Below are positions 51,452-60,416 of a stretch of DNA of 64,000 bases, one piece after another. The stretch's first letter is position 1. Every line of letters starts with the position of its first letter. The notes below the pieces were generated by a model. The model was not told where the DNA came from and made no database searches. It saw only the letters and a list, made by a program, of their open reading frames with translations. This DNA comes from Cellulophaga algicola DSM 14237. Lineage in GTDB: Bacteria; Bacteroidota; Bacteroidia; Flavobacteriales; Flavobacteriaceae. The stretch lies in the NCBI RefSeq assembly GCF_000186265.1, contig NC_014934.1, positions 3,906,001 to 3,970,000 of the forward strand, in the 5' to 3' direction. The translations under genes and the position numbers were made by a program.

Positions 51452-52921
51452 TTAAGATGATGTTTCATCTTTATTTTCAATCTCTATTTTTTTTCGCTTG
51501 AACAAACTTCTTTTTTTAATAATTTCTGAAATACCTTCAGGCAATACATCTTCCCAACCTTCATCATTATTAATAATTTTCTTTAATACATCTCTAGAAA
51601 ATATATGTAGTACATCAGGGTCGTAATCAATAATATCCATTACTTTGCCATTGTATTTAAAGAACTTGTAAAGTTCTTTCATACGCGGATGTACCTTAAC
51701 ATTATTACTGGTCATAATTTGTCCAGTCTCTTCATTTTTCATTGGGTATAAGTATACCTTCAAATCTTTAAAGAATAATTTACCAAAAGCTTCTAAAATA
51801 CCACCACTTAAATGACGGTAATATTTTTCATCAAAAATATCAACTAGGTTATTTACACCCATTGTTAAACCAATTTTTGCTTTCGTATAATTATTAAAAT
51901 ATTCTACTAACTTGAAATACTCTTGAAATTTAGAAATCATTACGGTATGCCCAAGGGAACATAAAAGTTCTGCCCTGTCCATAAAATCTTGTTCATCTAT
52001 CTCTCCAGAGGCTTTTAAGTTAGAAAGGGTAATTTCGAAAATTACGATCGTATTTTCTTCTTCAACGCTAGTCTCTCTTATAAATATATCGTGAGACTTT
52101 TCTAGCATGTCCATATTTACTTTGGTCACAGGTCTAAAGCTACCACGTAAGGCAAGAATATTTTTCTTATATAAAACAGCTGCTGGTAATAAGTTGTTCC
52201 CGTCAGGACCGAACATTACCGCATCGGTCATGTTATTTTTAATCAGCTGTAAACTCATTAAACGGTTATCTACAGCCTTAAAGTTAGGACCAGAAAAGTT
52301 AATCATATCAACTTCTAATGTATCCTTATCTAAATGGTCGTATAAATATTTAAGAATTTTACGAGGTTGGTCGTGTTTGTAAAAAGCACCGTAAATAAGA
52401 TTAACTCCTAGAATACCAAGTGTTTCTTGTTGCAAACGCGCCTCATTTTGTTTAAAACGAACATGAATTATTATTTCATCATATTCTTTTTGAGTAGGGT
52501 CTAACTGATATCTTATCCCTAACCAGCCGTGCCCTTTATATCTTTTAGAGAAGTCAATAGTGGCTACTGTGTTTGCATAAGAGAAAAATAAACGTTCTGG
52601 GTGTTTTTTTCTACTAATACGATCTTCCATGTTCATCATCTCGTGAGTCAACATTTTTTTCAATCGTGATTGCGTAACGTAACGTCCGTCTTCTTCTATG
52701 CCGTAAATAGCATCACTAAAATCTTTATCATACGCACTCATTGCTTTTGCAATTGTACCAGAGGCACCGCCAGATCTAAAAAAATGTCCAGACGTTTCTT
52801 GACCAGCACCAATTTCTGAAAATGTTCCGTAAATATCTGGATTCAGATTTATACGAAGCGTTTTAGATTTTATTGAGGGGATATTTTCAAATGCAGTATC
52901 CTTTCTTAAAACAGAAGCCAT
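51452..52921 (-). CDS. conserved Bacteroidota protein of unknown function
   Basis: The 489 residues are soluble, with no signal peptide. Conserved-looking stretches are FSEIGAGQETSGHFFRSGGASGT near residue 35, and YLYPMKNEETGQI and PDVLHIFSRDVLKKI near the end. Homologues in Flavobacteriaceae have at times been called nicotinate-nucleotide adenylyltransferase, but I see no HxGH-type motif supporting that. A role cannot be assigned. Divergent from the MBL hydrolase with a shared 66-87 bp promoter region. Confidence 0.72.
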   Translation of the reverse strand: MASVLRKDTAFENIPSIKSKTLRINLNPDIYGTFSEIGAGQETSGHFFRSGGASGTIAKAMSAYDKDFSDAIYGIEEDGRYVTQSRLKKMLTHEMMNMEDRISRKKHPERLFFSYANTVATIDFSKRYKGHGWLGIRYQLDPTQKEYDEIIIHVRFKQNEARLQQETLGILGVNLIYGAFYKHDQPRKILKYLYDHLDKDTLEVDMINFSGPNFKAVDNRLMSLQLIKNNMTDAVMFGPDGNNLLPAAVLYKKNILALRGSFRPVTKVNMDMLEKSHDIFIRETSVEEENTIVIFEITLSNLKASGEIDEQDFMDRAELLCSLGHTVMISKFQEYFKLVEYFNNYTKAKIGLTMGVNNLVDIFDEKYYRHLSGGILEAFGKLFFKDLKVYLYPMKNEETGQIMTSNNVKVHPRMKELYKFFKYNGKVMDIIDYDPDVLHIFSRDVLKKIINNDEGWEDVLPEGISEIIKKRSLFKRKKIEIENKDETSS

Positions 52922-52940
52922 GTAATTTATTTGTTTACAG

Positions 52941-52948
52941 CAAAGTTA
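52941..52948 (-). promoter_or_regulatory. -7 element of the 489-aa gene
   Basis: On the minus strand it reads TAACTTTG (TAnnTTTG), 20 bp before the ATG at 52921. Confidence 0.5.
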
Positions 52949-53008
52949 ACAAGATTGGGCAATCTAATAAATAAATAAGTTATAAATTTGGATAAAATAG
53001 ACAATCAG

Positions 53009-53773
53009 GTGACGATTACATTTTTAGGAACTGGAACTTCGCAAGGAATCCCCGTAATAGGGAGCATACATCCAGTTTGTTTAAGTGAGAACCAGAAAGA
53101 TAAAAGGCTAAGAGTATCCGTGCTTGTATCTTGGGAAAACTTTAATTATGTTATAGATTGTGGTCCAGATTTTAGACAGCAAATGCTGGAAAACCCTATT
53201 GATCAGCTAGATGGTATACTTTTTACACACGAGCATTCTGACCATACTGCAGGTATTGATGATATTAGACCTTTCTTTTTTAAGCAAGGAGATATACCTA
53301 TTTATGCGCATGAGCGTGTAATTAAGTCTCTAAAAATTCGGTTTGATTATATTTTTGCTCATGAAAACCGGTATCCAGGAGCTCCAGCTGTTGAAATTAA
53401 AGAAGTTAGAAATGGAACAACTTTTAAAATTGGCAATTTAAATGTAATTCCTATAGATATTAAACACAACCGATTGCAAGTTTTTGGGTATCGTCTTCAG
53501 GATTTTGCCTATTTAACAGATATTAAAACGATAGAGGAGCAGGAGATAAAAAAACTAAATGGTGTTAAGGTTTTAGTGGTTAGTGCTTTACGTATTGAGC
53601 CACATCATTCTCATTTTAATTTAGCCGAAGCCCTTGCGTTTATCGCTAAAATTAAACCAGAAAAAGCATATTTAACACATGTAAGTCATCTACTAGGTTT
53701 TCATGATGAAGTGCAAAAAACGTTACCCAAAAATGTATATTTGGCTTACGATAATTTAAAAATAACCATCTAA
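53009..53773 (+). CDS. PhnP-like MBL-fold metallo-hydrolase
   Basis: The protein has 254 residues from the GTG at 53009. It opens TITFLGTGTSQGIPVIG, the usual start of this family, and carries the metal motif THEHSDHTAGIDD, plus RIEPHHSHFNLAEAL and LTHVSH. Phosphodiesterase activity on cyclic or nucleotide-type substrates is known for PhnP-type enzymes. A TTG frame opens at 52988 but overlaps a TAAATTTG -7 element (52983-52990), so the GTG is preferred. The next gene follows by 17 bp. Confidence 0.85.
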   Translation: MTITFLGTGTSQGIPVIGSIHPVCLSENQKDKRLRVSVLVSWENFNYVIDCGPDFRQQMLENPIDQLDGILFTHEHSDHTAGIDDIRPFFFKQGDIPIYAHERVIKSLKIRFDYIFAHENRYPGAPAVEIKEVRNGTTFKIGNLNVIPIDIKHNRLQVFGYRLQDFAYLTDIKTIEEQEIKKLNGVKVLVVSALRIEPHHSHFNLAEALAFIAKIKPEKAYLTHVSHLLGFHDEVQKTLPKNVYLAYDNLKITI

Positions 53774-53790
53774 TTTAAAAATTGAACCAA

Positions 53791-54288
53791 ATGAAAAGTA
53801 AAATTTTCTTATACCTATTTCTTTTTGCATCATTGATCGCACTTTATCTTTTTGTGAGTAGTGGTAATATGAATAAAGAAAAAGAAGCAAGAATTACAAG
53901 CTTAAAATCACAAACAGAAAAACTTAACGACTCTATTAGGGAATTACATTTGAAGTTTTTAGAAATGGAATATTTTTCATTAGAAAATAATGATGATGCC
54001 TTTGCTTATTATCAACATTTAAATCTTAAAAATCCTACAGGATATATTACAGATAAATTATTAGAAACTAACGAGAGTAAAGGAGATAATCCATTGGTGC
54101 CTTATGAAGGTATGGAAGGGAACTTTAAAATTAATAAAATAAAGGTTTTAAACCATAAATGGATTGTAGCCGATTTTTCTGATGGTCAATATTGGGGAGA
54201 CCTTATTATAAAATATGAGTTGAAGGATGATTTAGGAGTAGATTTTTCACTGCTAGATCATTTGCTTTATGCAAGAAGTAACGAGTAA
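53791..54288 (+). CDS. single-TM protein of unknown function
   Basis: This 165-residue protein has one N-terminal membrane helix (KIFLYLFLFASLIALYLFV), then a short coiled coil (ITSLKSQTEKLNDSIRELHL) and a globular C-terminal domain with KWIVADFSDGQYWGDLIIKYEL. It was not recognised beyond this. The ATG at 53791 is chosen over a TTG at 53782. It is co-directional with the MBL gene, 17 bp apart, and ends in a strong terminator. Confidence 0.75.
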   Translation: MKSKIFLYLFLFASLIALYLFVSSGNMNKEKEARITSLKSQTEKLNDSIRELHLKFLEMEYFSLENNDDAFAYYQHLNLKNPTGYITDKLLETNESKGDNPLVPYEGMEGNFKINKIKVLNHKWIVADFSDGQYWGDLIIKYELKDDLGVDFSLLDHLLYARSNE

Positions 54289-54295
54289 TATGCTT

Positions 54296-54329
54296 AAAAA
54301 AGCTTCTATAGTTTATAGAAGCTTTTTTT
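54296..54329 (+). terminator. terminator after the single-TM protein gene
   Basis: AAAAAAGCTTCTATA and TATAGAAGCTTTTTT pair around GTT. It separates this unit from the convergent esterase gene. Confidence 0.88.
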
Positions 54330-54336
54330 ATGTTTT

Positions 54337-54990
54337 TTAGTTTTGAGCTAACCATGTTTTAAACGAGTAAAAATTCTGAGGGGCAACACCATGACCTACA
54401 GGAAATTCTTCATAGGTATTTGTTATCCCTAAATGGTCTAAAAATTTAGGAGCTTTAGCTGCCCAGTCTACAGGAATAACTTGATCTACAGATCCATGAG
54501 AAGCATATATCTTTAACGATGAAAAATCGTTTTTTTCATAGCCTTCTTTTATTATATTTTCATTGATATATCCACTAAGCGCAATTACACGACTTACTTT
54601 TTCAGGATAGGATAAGGCTACAGCATAACTTAAAATAGTACCTTGGCTAAAGCCTAGGAGGGTAACATTATTTTGGTCTACGGAATAAGCGGCACAAGCT
54701 TCCGTGATAAAACTAGCAATCTTATCTCTAGATTCAATAGCTTGTTCATCATCACTCCATTTTCCTTTTTCTGCATCAAAATTTATGGCATACCATGCGT
54801 TTCCAGATGGCTGTAAAGGATAAGGAGCGCGCACAGATATTATAAAATAGTCTTCTGGTAATTCGGCAGCAAAAGAGAATAAATCTTCTTCATTACTGCC
54901 ATACCCATGTAGCATAAAAAGCACAGGAGCATTTTTTTCAATAGAAGATGGGCGAATGATATGATATAATGATAATGATTTTGTTTGCAT
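54337..54990 (-). CDS. phospholipase/carboxylesterase family hydrolase
   Basis: The 217-residue alpha/beta hydrolase has the nucleophile elbow LLGFSQGTILSY, the Asp in YASHGSVDQVIPV, and the His in FPVGHGVAPQNF. The HGYGSNEEDLFSFA oxyanion-loop segment is typical of the PF02230 group (small esterases and lysophospholipases). No signal peptide, so cytosolic. Downstream of the Tic20-like genes on the same strand. Confidence 0.88.
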   Translation of the reverse strand: MQTKSLSLYHIIRPSSIEKNAPVLFMLHGYGSNEEDLFSFAAELPEDYFIISVRAPYPLQPSGNAWYAINFDAEKGKWSDDEQAIESRDKIASFITEACAAYSVDQNNVTLLGFSQGTILSYAVALSYPEKVSRVIALSGYINENIIKEGYEKNDFSSLKIYASHGSVDQVIPVDWAAKAPKFLDHLGITNTYEEFPVGHGVAPQNFYSFKTWLAQN

Positions 54991-55014
54991 ATATATGGTG
55001 CTAGATTGTAATAA

Positions 55015-55344
55015 TTATTTAATAAATGTAAACCATTTTTGGTACAGCGGGCCAACAATTGGCATTTCTTGCTTTTTACCGGTTAAAGCCCCAGTAAAAC
55101 CATAACCCCATAGAATTACATAAAATATATATAAGCCATAAAAAGCATAAGCGCCTCCCCATAAGTTAATAAATATAGCAAAAGCTAGAAATGTTAAGTG
55201 CAAGCCGAAGGCTTGTCTGGTGTGATATCTTGCAAAATCATATTGGGGCTCGTTGTTCATACTAACGGCTATGATAGCTCCCACTATCGTAAAGTATGCT
55301 ATGATAGCAGTATTTTTCGCCTGTTTTTCTCGGTTTAATTCCAT
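55015..55344 (-). CDS. DUF4870/Tic20-like membrane protein A
   Basis: The 109-residue protein has three to four hydrophobic helices and the family motif YDFARYHTRQAFGLHL (a His/Gln pair before the second helix). A TAAATTTG -7 element at 55356-55349 on the minus strand puts the transcript start almost at the ATG, so the mRNA may be leaderless. Function unknown. A paralogue follows upstream at 55432. Confidence 0.75.
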   Translation of the reverse strand: MELNREKQAKNTAIIAYFTIVGAIIAVSMNNEPQYDFARYHTRQAFGLHLTFLAFAIFINLWGGAYAFYGLYIFYVILWGYGFTGALTGKKQEMPIVGPLYQKWFTFIK

Positions 55345-55378
55345 GCTTCAAATTTACACCTAGTAAAAGTAATGCGCA

Positions 55379-55413
55379 AAAAAAAATAGGCTCCAAAATG
55401 AAGCCTATTTTTT
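55379..55413. terminator. terminator between the two Tic20-like genes
   Basis: AAAAAAATAGGCT and AGCCTATTTTTT form the stem with a short loop. Since the two genes are both leftward, each has its own transcript. Confidence 0.8.
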
Positions 55414-55431
55414 ATATTTTGTGATAAGGAA

Positions 55432-55752
55432 TTATCCTCCAATAGTTCCAATTACAGGAATAGGCTCTTCTTTCAAGTTGTTTGCGTTCATAGCACCTAA
55501 AATTGCCAAAATTAATGGTATATAGCCTAAATAGGCCAACATTCCAATACTAGTAACAAATACCAAAATATTAACAACTACAGTCAGTATAATCCATAAT
55601 ATCCAAATACGTACAGCTTGACCGACATGAAAAGTTACAAATTCATTTTTTTTATCTCCTTGGTTTGAAAAATAAGCAATTAGTGTTCCAATTAAGGTAA
55701 CATAGCTTATTATAGCCATTGTTTTTCCTGCTTCTTTGGTAGTTTGATCCAT
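55432..55752 (-). CDS. DUF4870/Tic20-like membrane protein B
   Basis: The 106-residue protein has three hydrophobic helices and the motif KKNEFVTFHVGQAVRIW, corresponding to the RYHTRQA site of the neighbour. It is a diverged tandem paralogue of the gene at 55015. The C-terminus EEPIPVIGTIGG resembles the EMPIVGPL end of the other. A TACTTTTG -7 element (55800-55793) lies 41 bp before the ATG. Confidence 0.75.
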   Translation of the reverse strand: MDQTTKEAGKTMAIISYVTLIGTLIAYFSNQGDKKNEFVTFHVGQAVRIWILWIILTVVVNILVFVTSIGMLAYLGYIPLILAILGAMNANNLKEEPIPVIGTIGG

Positions 55753-55792
55753 AATTTTTATTGGTATTTAATGTTTGTTTTTAATACAAACT

Positions 55793-55800
55793 CAAAAGTA
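55793..55800 (-). promoter_or_regulatory. -7 element of Tic20-like gene B
   Basis: Minus-strand TACTTTTG fits TAnnTTTG and lies in the gap between this gene and the dihydroorotase-like gene. Confidence 0.5.
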
Positions 55801-55801
55801 C

Positions 55802-57055
55802 TTATAATAGTATGTTTTTGTCTACTATTATTCCATAAACATTGCCAAGCATCTCTTGTCCTAAAAAAGCGCTATTCTTACTTGTAGCAAATATGTTTTC
55901 TTTTGAGAATTCTTTTTTGCTATCTGGATTGAATAATGTTAAGTTCGCTATTTCTCCTTTAGCTAATTTTGGAGTTTTAATGTTATACCGCTCTCTTCCT
56001 TTTGTAAGTAGTTGTATGGTAGTTTCTATCTCAAAAATTTGATTTAAAGCTCCAAAGGCAGATTCTAAACCAATAGTACCATAAGCAGCATTATCAAACT
56101 CTATAATTTTCTCTTCTACATTTAATGGGGTATGGTCTGATGTTACAAAATCTATAACTCCATCTAGTACTCCTTTAATAAGTGTTCTTGTGTCCTTTTT
56201 GGTGCGTAAAGGGGGCATAACTTTGTAATTGGTATCAAAACCTTCTAAAAGTTCATCAGTAAGTGCAAGATTATGGACTGCAACACTACAAGTAACATCT
56301 AAGCCCTTCCTTTTGGCTGCCGCTATGAGTTTAACAGAATTAGCAGCAGATATCGTAGGGATATGTAATTTCCCTCCAGTATATTCTAATATAGATAGAT
56401 CTCTGGAAATTTGTAATTCCTCGGCTAAAGATGGGATTCCTTTAAGTCCCAGGCGTGTAGAAACTTTCTCTTCATTAACAACCCCTTTCCCAGCAATTTG
56501 AACGTCTAAAGGAAAAGAATAGACTAAAGCGTCAAAACCTTGAGCGTATTGTAGGGCTATTTTTAAAAGGTTAGAATTTTTAGTCGGATTTTTAAAATCT
56601 GAAAATGCAACGGCTCCTGAATGCTGCATATCAAATAATTCAGCGAGAACTTCTCCTTCAGACTTTACTGTTAGGGCTCCTAAAGGATATAATTTTGTTG
56701 GATTATTATCAGCTTTATTTTTTAAAAAGACAATATCAGAACTAGAATCGGGTAGTGGGTTTGTATTCGGATTTAAAACCACATCTGTAAAACCACTTTT
56801 TGCAGCAGTGAATAATCCATTTTCAATGGTTTCACGCTCTTCATGACCAGGTTCGCCAAAACTTACGCTACTATCAAACCAACCAACAGAGACATGTAAA
56901 TTGTCTAATTCGATAATTTTTGTTGATTTTTCCGCATCAATTTTAGGAGCAATTTCAGAGATAATACCGTTCTTAATTAAGATATCTCTTTTTTTTTGGT
57001 GATGTTCTTTATGAGTAACATCTATAATTGTTGCGGCTTTTAAAAGTACGTTCAT
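55802..57055 (-). CDS. dihydroorotase-like amidohydrolase lacking the HxH metal site
   Basis: The 417 residues have the TIM-barrel amidohydrolase fold of multifunctional/class I dihydroorotases: N-terminal beta domain, IENGLFTAAKSGFTDVVLNPNTNP, and VTSDHTPLNVEEK. But the place of the usual DxHxHLREPG is occupied by FDSSVSFGEPGHEERET, so two zinc-binding histidines are missing. This resembles non-catalytic DHO proteins that hold aspartate transcarbamoylase. It may act as such a partner rather than as PyrC. Overlaps the BatA-like gene by 4 bp (ATGA). Confidence 0.82.
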   Translation of the reverse strand: MNVLLKAATIIDVTHKEHHQKKRDILIKNGIISEIAPKIDAEKSTKIIELDNLHVSVGWFDSSVSFGEPGHEERETIENGLFTAAKSGFTDVVLNPNTNPLPDSSSDIVFLKNKADNNPTKLYPLGALTVKSEGEVLAELFDMQHSGAVAFSDFKNPTKNSNLLKIALQYAQGFDALVYSFPLDVQIAGKGVVNEEKVSTRLGLKGIPSLAEELQISRDLSILEYTGGKLHIPTISAANSVKLIAAAKRKGLDVTCSVAVHNLALTDELLEGFDTNYKVMPPLRTKKDTRTLIKGVLDGVIDFVTSDHTPLNVEEKIIEFDNAAYGTIGLESAFGALNQIFEIETTIQLLTKGRERYNIKTPKLAKGEIANLTLFNPDSKKEFSKENIFATSKNSAFLGQEMLGNVYGIIVDKNILL

Positions 57056-58971
57056 TTAAAATATTTTTGAATACCAATTTCAATCAAAGCAAATAGTAGT
57101 GCTAAAATAACAAACCATTTCCAAAGCTCGTTTACGCTATCTTCTTTTTCTAAAGTTTCAAATAAATCTGATATTGATGTTGGTGTATTTATCGCTTTAA
57201 AATTATCTAAATCCCAATAGGTTAGCTTGCTTTCTGTTCTAGGATAGTTAAAACTTAGCTGTTTAAAGGTTTTTTCTTTATTCTTTACGGCAAACAATCC
57301 ATCTTCTAGCGGTACTTCATTGAAAATCAGTACTATTTTATTACTTAAAGATTGCTGTTGGGGTATATATTCATTTTTATCATTTGCAATTTTTAACACA
57401 TCATCCTTCGCTATATGTATTGGTAATGCAATAGAAGTATTTTTACCTACCGTATAATATAAAGTTTCCTGTGCTAAACTTTCTACTCCCATATTGTATA
57501 GGGTAGGAACAATTAAAGGTGAATTTTTAAAGTTAGAAAAATCTGAAGATAAGGGAGAGGTAAACACATAAATTCCTTTTTTACCGATCAAAAATGCTTC
57601 ATTACTAGCATAAGAAAGTATGGAAGGTAGACTAGCTTCTAATTTATAATACGATAAAACGTCAGGATATTGAAAATTATCAATCTTTTTATCAAACACA
57701 TAGGAGTATAGTGGATGATCAAAATTAATGCTTGTAATTTCCTGAATATTATTTATTTTTTGATTCAACCTTACACCAAATTTGGTTAACAGTGAATTGT
57801 AATTAGTTACTAAGATTTTATTATTTGGAATTACTATCAAAGTTCCTCCGTTCTGATTAAATAACTGTAGTGCTTGCATTAAAGCATCAGGGATACGCTC
57901 TATTTCATTTAATACTATGGTATTCTGACTCTCAAGTTGACTATAATTTAATTGAGAAATACTACTTTTTTGGAATTCAAATTCTTCAGAAGTATAAATG
58001 CGTTCTAAATAATTAGTTTGGACGCCATAAATCTCTAATACTTTTATTTTCTCTCGCTTGTTTTTGCTAAAATAAAATTGATTATCATAGCTTAAGCCGC
58101 CATCTTCTATTTGTATTTTACCTAAAATAGATTCATTGTCAGGTAATGAAATTGAAACCTCTGCAGTATTAGAATGTTCAAATGCTGCAGATGTTTTTGC
58201 AATTAATTGAGTATCATTATATACTGATATAGGTTGATTTTCTAAATTATAAGAAGCTGATAATTGAATTTTTAAATTGCTGAGCTCATTTGATGTTGTA
58301 TCATAGAAGACACTGTCAATGGCTATATTTTTATTTTCGGATGGTGTTAATTGGATATAGTATTTAGAAATTTCTTTCGAAGAAATTTCCGTAAATTCTT
58401 CATTCTTTTTTTGGAAATCACTTATAATTACTAAATTTTTAATACTGTTAGAAGAAGTGCTAAAAAGTGATTTAGCTTTTAATTCAAGAGCATTTAGCGG
58501 TAATTGATTTTGAGAAAAATTTAGTGATAATAAATCATTTTGGATGGCTCCAATAGTCGTGTTTATATAGGTGTCGGTATTGGTAAATACACTTAATTTA
58601 GTATTTTTAGGAGCCTTTTTTAAGAGGTCTTGCACTGCTATTTCTAATAAAGAGACATTTCCTTTTTTTGCTTGCATGCTAAAAGAATTATCTATATAAA
58701 TTATAGTTTCCTTACTTTTAAAAGCAGTAGTTTTTGCAAAATAGGGTTGCGCAAATGCTATAATAAGCGCAGTAAAAAGTGCTATTCTTGTTATGAGGAG
58801 GAGCCACTTTTTTAGCGATCTGCTTTTTTGAGATTCGGCAACAACTTTTTGAAGCATTTTTACATTGGTAAATGCTGTTTTTTTAAATCGTCGTAATTGT
58901 AAAAGGTGGATTAATATAGGAATCAGTAGTAAAAATAAGCCCCAAAGTATTTCTGGATGTTTAAAATGCAT
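57052..58971 (-). CDS. BatA-domain membrane protein
   Basis: The 639 residues have the N-terminal BatA domain (about 1-75, MHFKHPEILWGLFLLLIPILI and RRFKKTAFTNVKMLQ), a second helix (about 58-76), a VWA-like periplasmic region with TIIYIDNSFSMQAKKG (a partial DxSxS MIDAS motif), and a C-terminal helix near 618-636. Such proteins belong to Bat-type aerotolerance/stress clusters of Bacteroidota. The gene is translationally coupled to the dihydroorotase-like gene, an arrangement seen in relatives. Confidence 0.85.
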   Translation of the reverse strand: MHFKHPEILWGLFLLLIPILIHLLQLRRFKKTAFTNVKMLQKVVAESQKSRSLKKWLLLITRIALFTALIIAFAQPYFAKTTAFKSKETIIYIDNSFSMQAKKGNVSLLEIAVQDLLKKAPKNTKLSVFTNTDTYINTTIGAIQNDLLSLNFSQNQLPLNALELKAKSLFSTSSNSIKNLVIISDFQKKNEEFTEISSKEISKYYIQLTPSENKNIAIDSVFYDTTSNELSNLKIQLSASYNLENQPISVYNDTQLIAKTSAAFEHSNTAEVSISLPDNESILGKIQIEDGGLSYDNQFYFSKNKREKIKVLEIYGVQTNYLERIYTSEEFEFQKSSISQLNYSQLESQNTIVLNEIERIPDALMQALQLFNQNGGTLIVIPNNKILVTNYNSLLTKFGVRLNQKINNIQEITSINFDHPLYSYVFDKKIDNFQYPDVLSYYKLEASLPSILSYASNEAFLIGKKGIYVFTSPLSSDFSNFKNSPLIVPTLYNMGVESLAQETLYYTVGKNTSIALPIHIAKDDVLKIANDKNEYIPQQQSLSNKIVLIFNEVPLEDGLFAVKNKEKTFKQLSFNYPRTESKLTYWDLDNFKAINTPTSISDLFETLEKEDSVNELWKWFVILALLFALIEIGIQKYFK

Positions 58972-59032
58972 TCCTAATAATTGTTTGACAAATATAATTA
59001 AATAATTGTAGTGCTATCTGTAAAAACGGACT

Positions 59033-59383
59033 TTAATTAAACCAAACGGCATACCCTTTTCTTCGCAATTCTAAAGCTACAAATTCTTCCATTTTTAATC
59101 CTTCTTGTTTTGTTTTTAGAGTAGGTATATGATTGTACAAGCTAGGACGCAAATAACTACCGTATTTTTCTACTATAGAAGAGGATAACTTATGTCCTTT
59201 TTTGTTCCTATACCCCGTTTTGTGTTGTTCTAAACGTTCTTTTGGTGTCTTACTCGTCATGCCAACATATACACACTCTAACACGCCGTTAAACTGCGGA
59301 TTAGCAGCTCTAAATCTCCAGTTTTCTGTAAATACTTTTTTCTGTAATTCTATTACGTATATTCTGTATTCTGTTTTTGCCAT
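59033..59383 (-). CDS. GIY-YIG nuclease-like protein
   Basis: The 116-residue protein has a degenerate GIY-YIG motif in LECVYVGMTSKTPKERLEQH, with YVGMT in place of YIG and the conserved Arg (KERLEQH) following. The N-terminus YRIYVIEL stands for the GIY strand. It could be a structure-specific nuclease or a DNA-binding relative; function not assignable. Single-gene unit with 18 bp to the GT2 gene. Confidence 0.7.
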   Translation of the reverse strand: MAKTEYRIYVIELQKKVFTENWRFRAANPQFNGVLECVYVGMTSKTPKERLEQHKTGYRNKKGHKLSSSIVEKYGSYLRPSLYNHIPTLKTKQEGLKMEEFVALELRRKGYAVWFN

Positions 59384-59400
59384 AGCATTGTTTTATAATT

Positions 59401-60408
59401 TTAGCAGAAAAAATAATAATCTTCGTACGATGTTAAGTGTAGACTTTCTAATAGTGTTTTAATAGCTTTTTGATCTTCTTGGTTAGCTACAGTAATGATT
59501 AATTGTGGATTCTCAATTTCTTTTAAAGCAGTTACACTTTGCATTTCTACCTCATATATATGTTTTCCAATTTTTTTTGTGTTGTTGCAAATCCACCTAA
59601 AATCAATAGCAGCGTTTATAAGTTTTTGGGCCATTGTTTTTCCTTTTTTTCCAGCACCCCATAGTACTATGTTTTTTTTAGGGTTTAATTCGATTTCTTT
59701 AAAGTAGTGAAATTTTAAATCTAAGAATGTATTTTCGGCATAATGATCGCTTGTTCTAGATGTTCTTGTAGAATAATCACGCCATAAATGCAACACTTGG
59801 TCACATGGGATACATTTTAGATGATTTTTGTAAAAACGAAACGCCAAATCATAATCTTCAGGATATACCTCAGAGTTAAACGCTCCACAGCGGTCAAAAT
59901 CAGATTTGTGTACCATCCAACAGGGAGAAGGTATAACGCACTCCTTGTAAATTTCACTAAAATTTTTACCGTCTGCAGTCAAAGAATTCAACCAACTTTC
60001 ATAAACAGCATACCCGTCATTAACACCCGTGGCAGAAAAGTATTTAACCTTACCCACGGCAATGTGGTTTGTGCCGTATTTTTGTAATGATCGTACCATT
60101 ACTTCTAGTCTTGTGGAGCTCATAACATCATCAGCATCCATACGAGTTATAAATGTTCCCTTCGCTTTACGATAGGCTAATTGTAATGCAGAAATAATCC
60201 CGGTTCCTTGATTGGTTAAAACTGTAAACCGATCATCGGTATTTGCTATAATCGTTGCAATTTTCTTGCTACCGTCAGTAGAGGAATCATCTACAGCGAT
60301 TACCTCAAAATTTAGATATGATTGTTGGCTAATGGAAGACAAACATTCTAAAAAGTAGTCTTCTGTATTTTTAAAAGGAATAACAATACTTACTAACGGA
60401 TTTTGCAT
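59401..60408 (-). CDS. glycosyltransferase family 2 with C-terminal Rossmann-like domain
   Basis: The 335 residues have a GT-A domain (about 1-230), with VSIVIPFKNTEDYFLECL, DDSSTDG, and RMDADDVM as DxD metal site. The C-terminal ~95 residues begin NIVLWGAGKKGKTMAQKLI, a nucleotide-binding-like GxGxxG fold, as in sugar acetyltransferase N-terminal domains. It transfers a sugar in surface glycan synthesis. It is 8 bp downstream of the SGNH hydrolase on the same strand. Confidence 0.88.
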   Translation of the reverse strand: MQNPLVSIVIPFKNTEDYFLECLSSISQQSYLNFEVIAVDDSSTDGSKKIATIIANTDDRFTVLTNQGTGIISALQLAYRKAKGTFITRMDADDVMSSTRLEVMVRSLQKYGTNHIAVGKVKYFSATGVNDGYAVYESWLNSLTADGKNFSEIYKECVIPSPCWMVHKSDFDRCGAFNSEVYPEDYDLAFRFYKNHLKCIPCDQVLHLWRDYSTRTSRTSDHYAENTFLDLKFHYFKEIELNPKKNIVLWGAGKKGKTMAQKLINAAIDFRWICNNTKKIGKHIYEVEMQSVTALKEIENPQLIITVANQEDQKAIKTLLESLHLTSYEDYYFFC

Positions 60409-60416
60409 TAAGGGTA

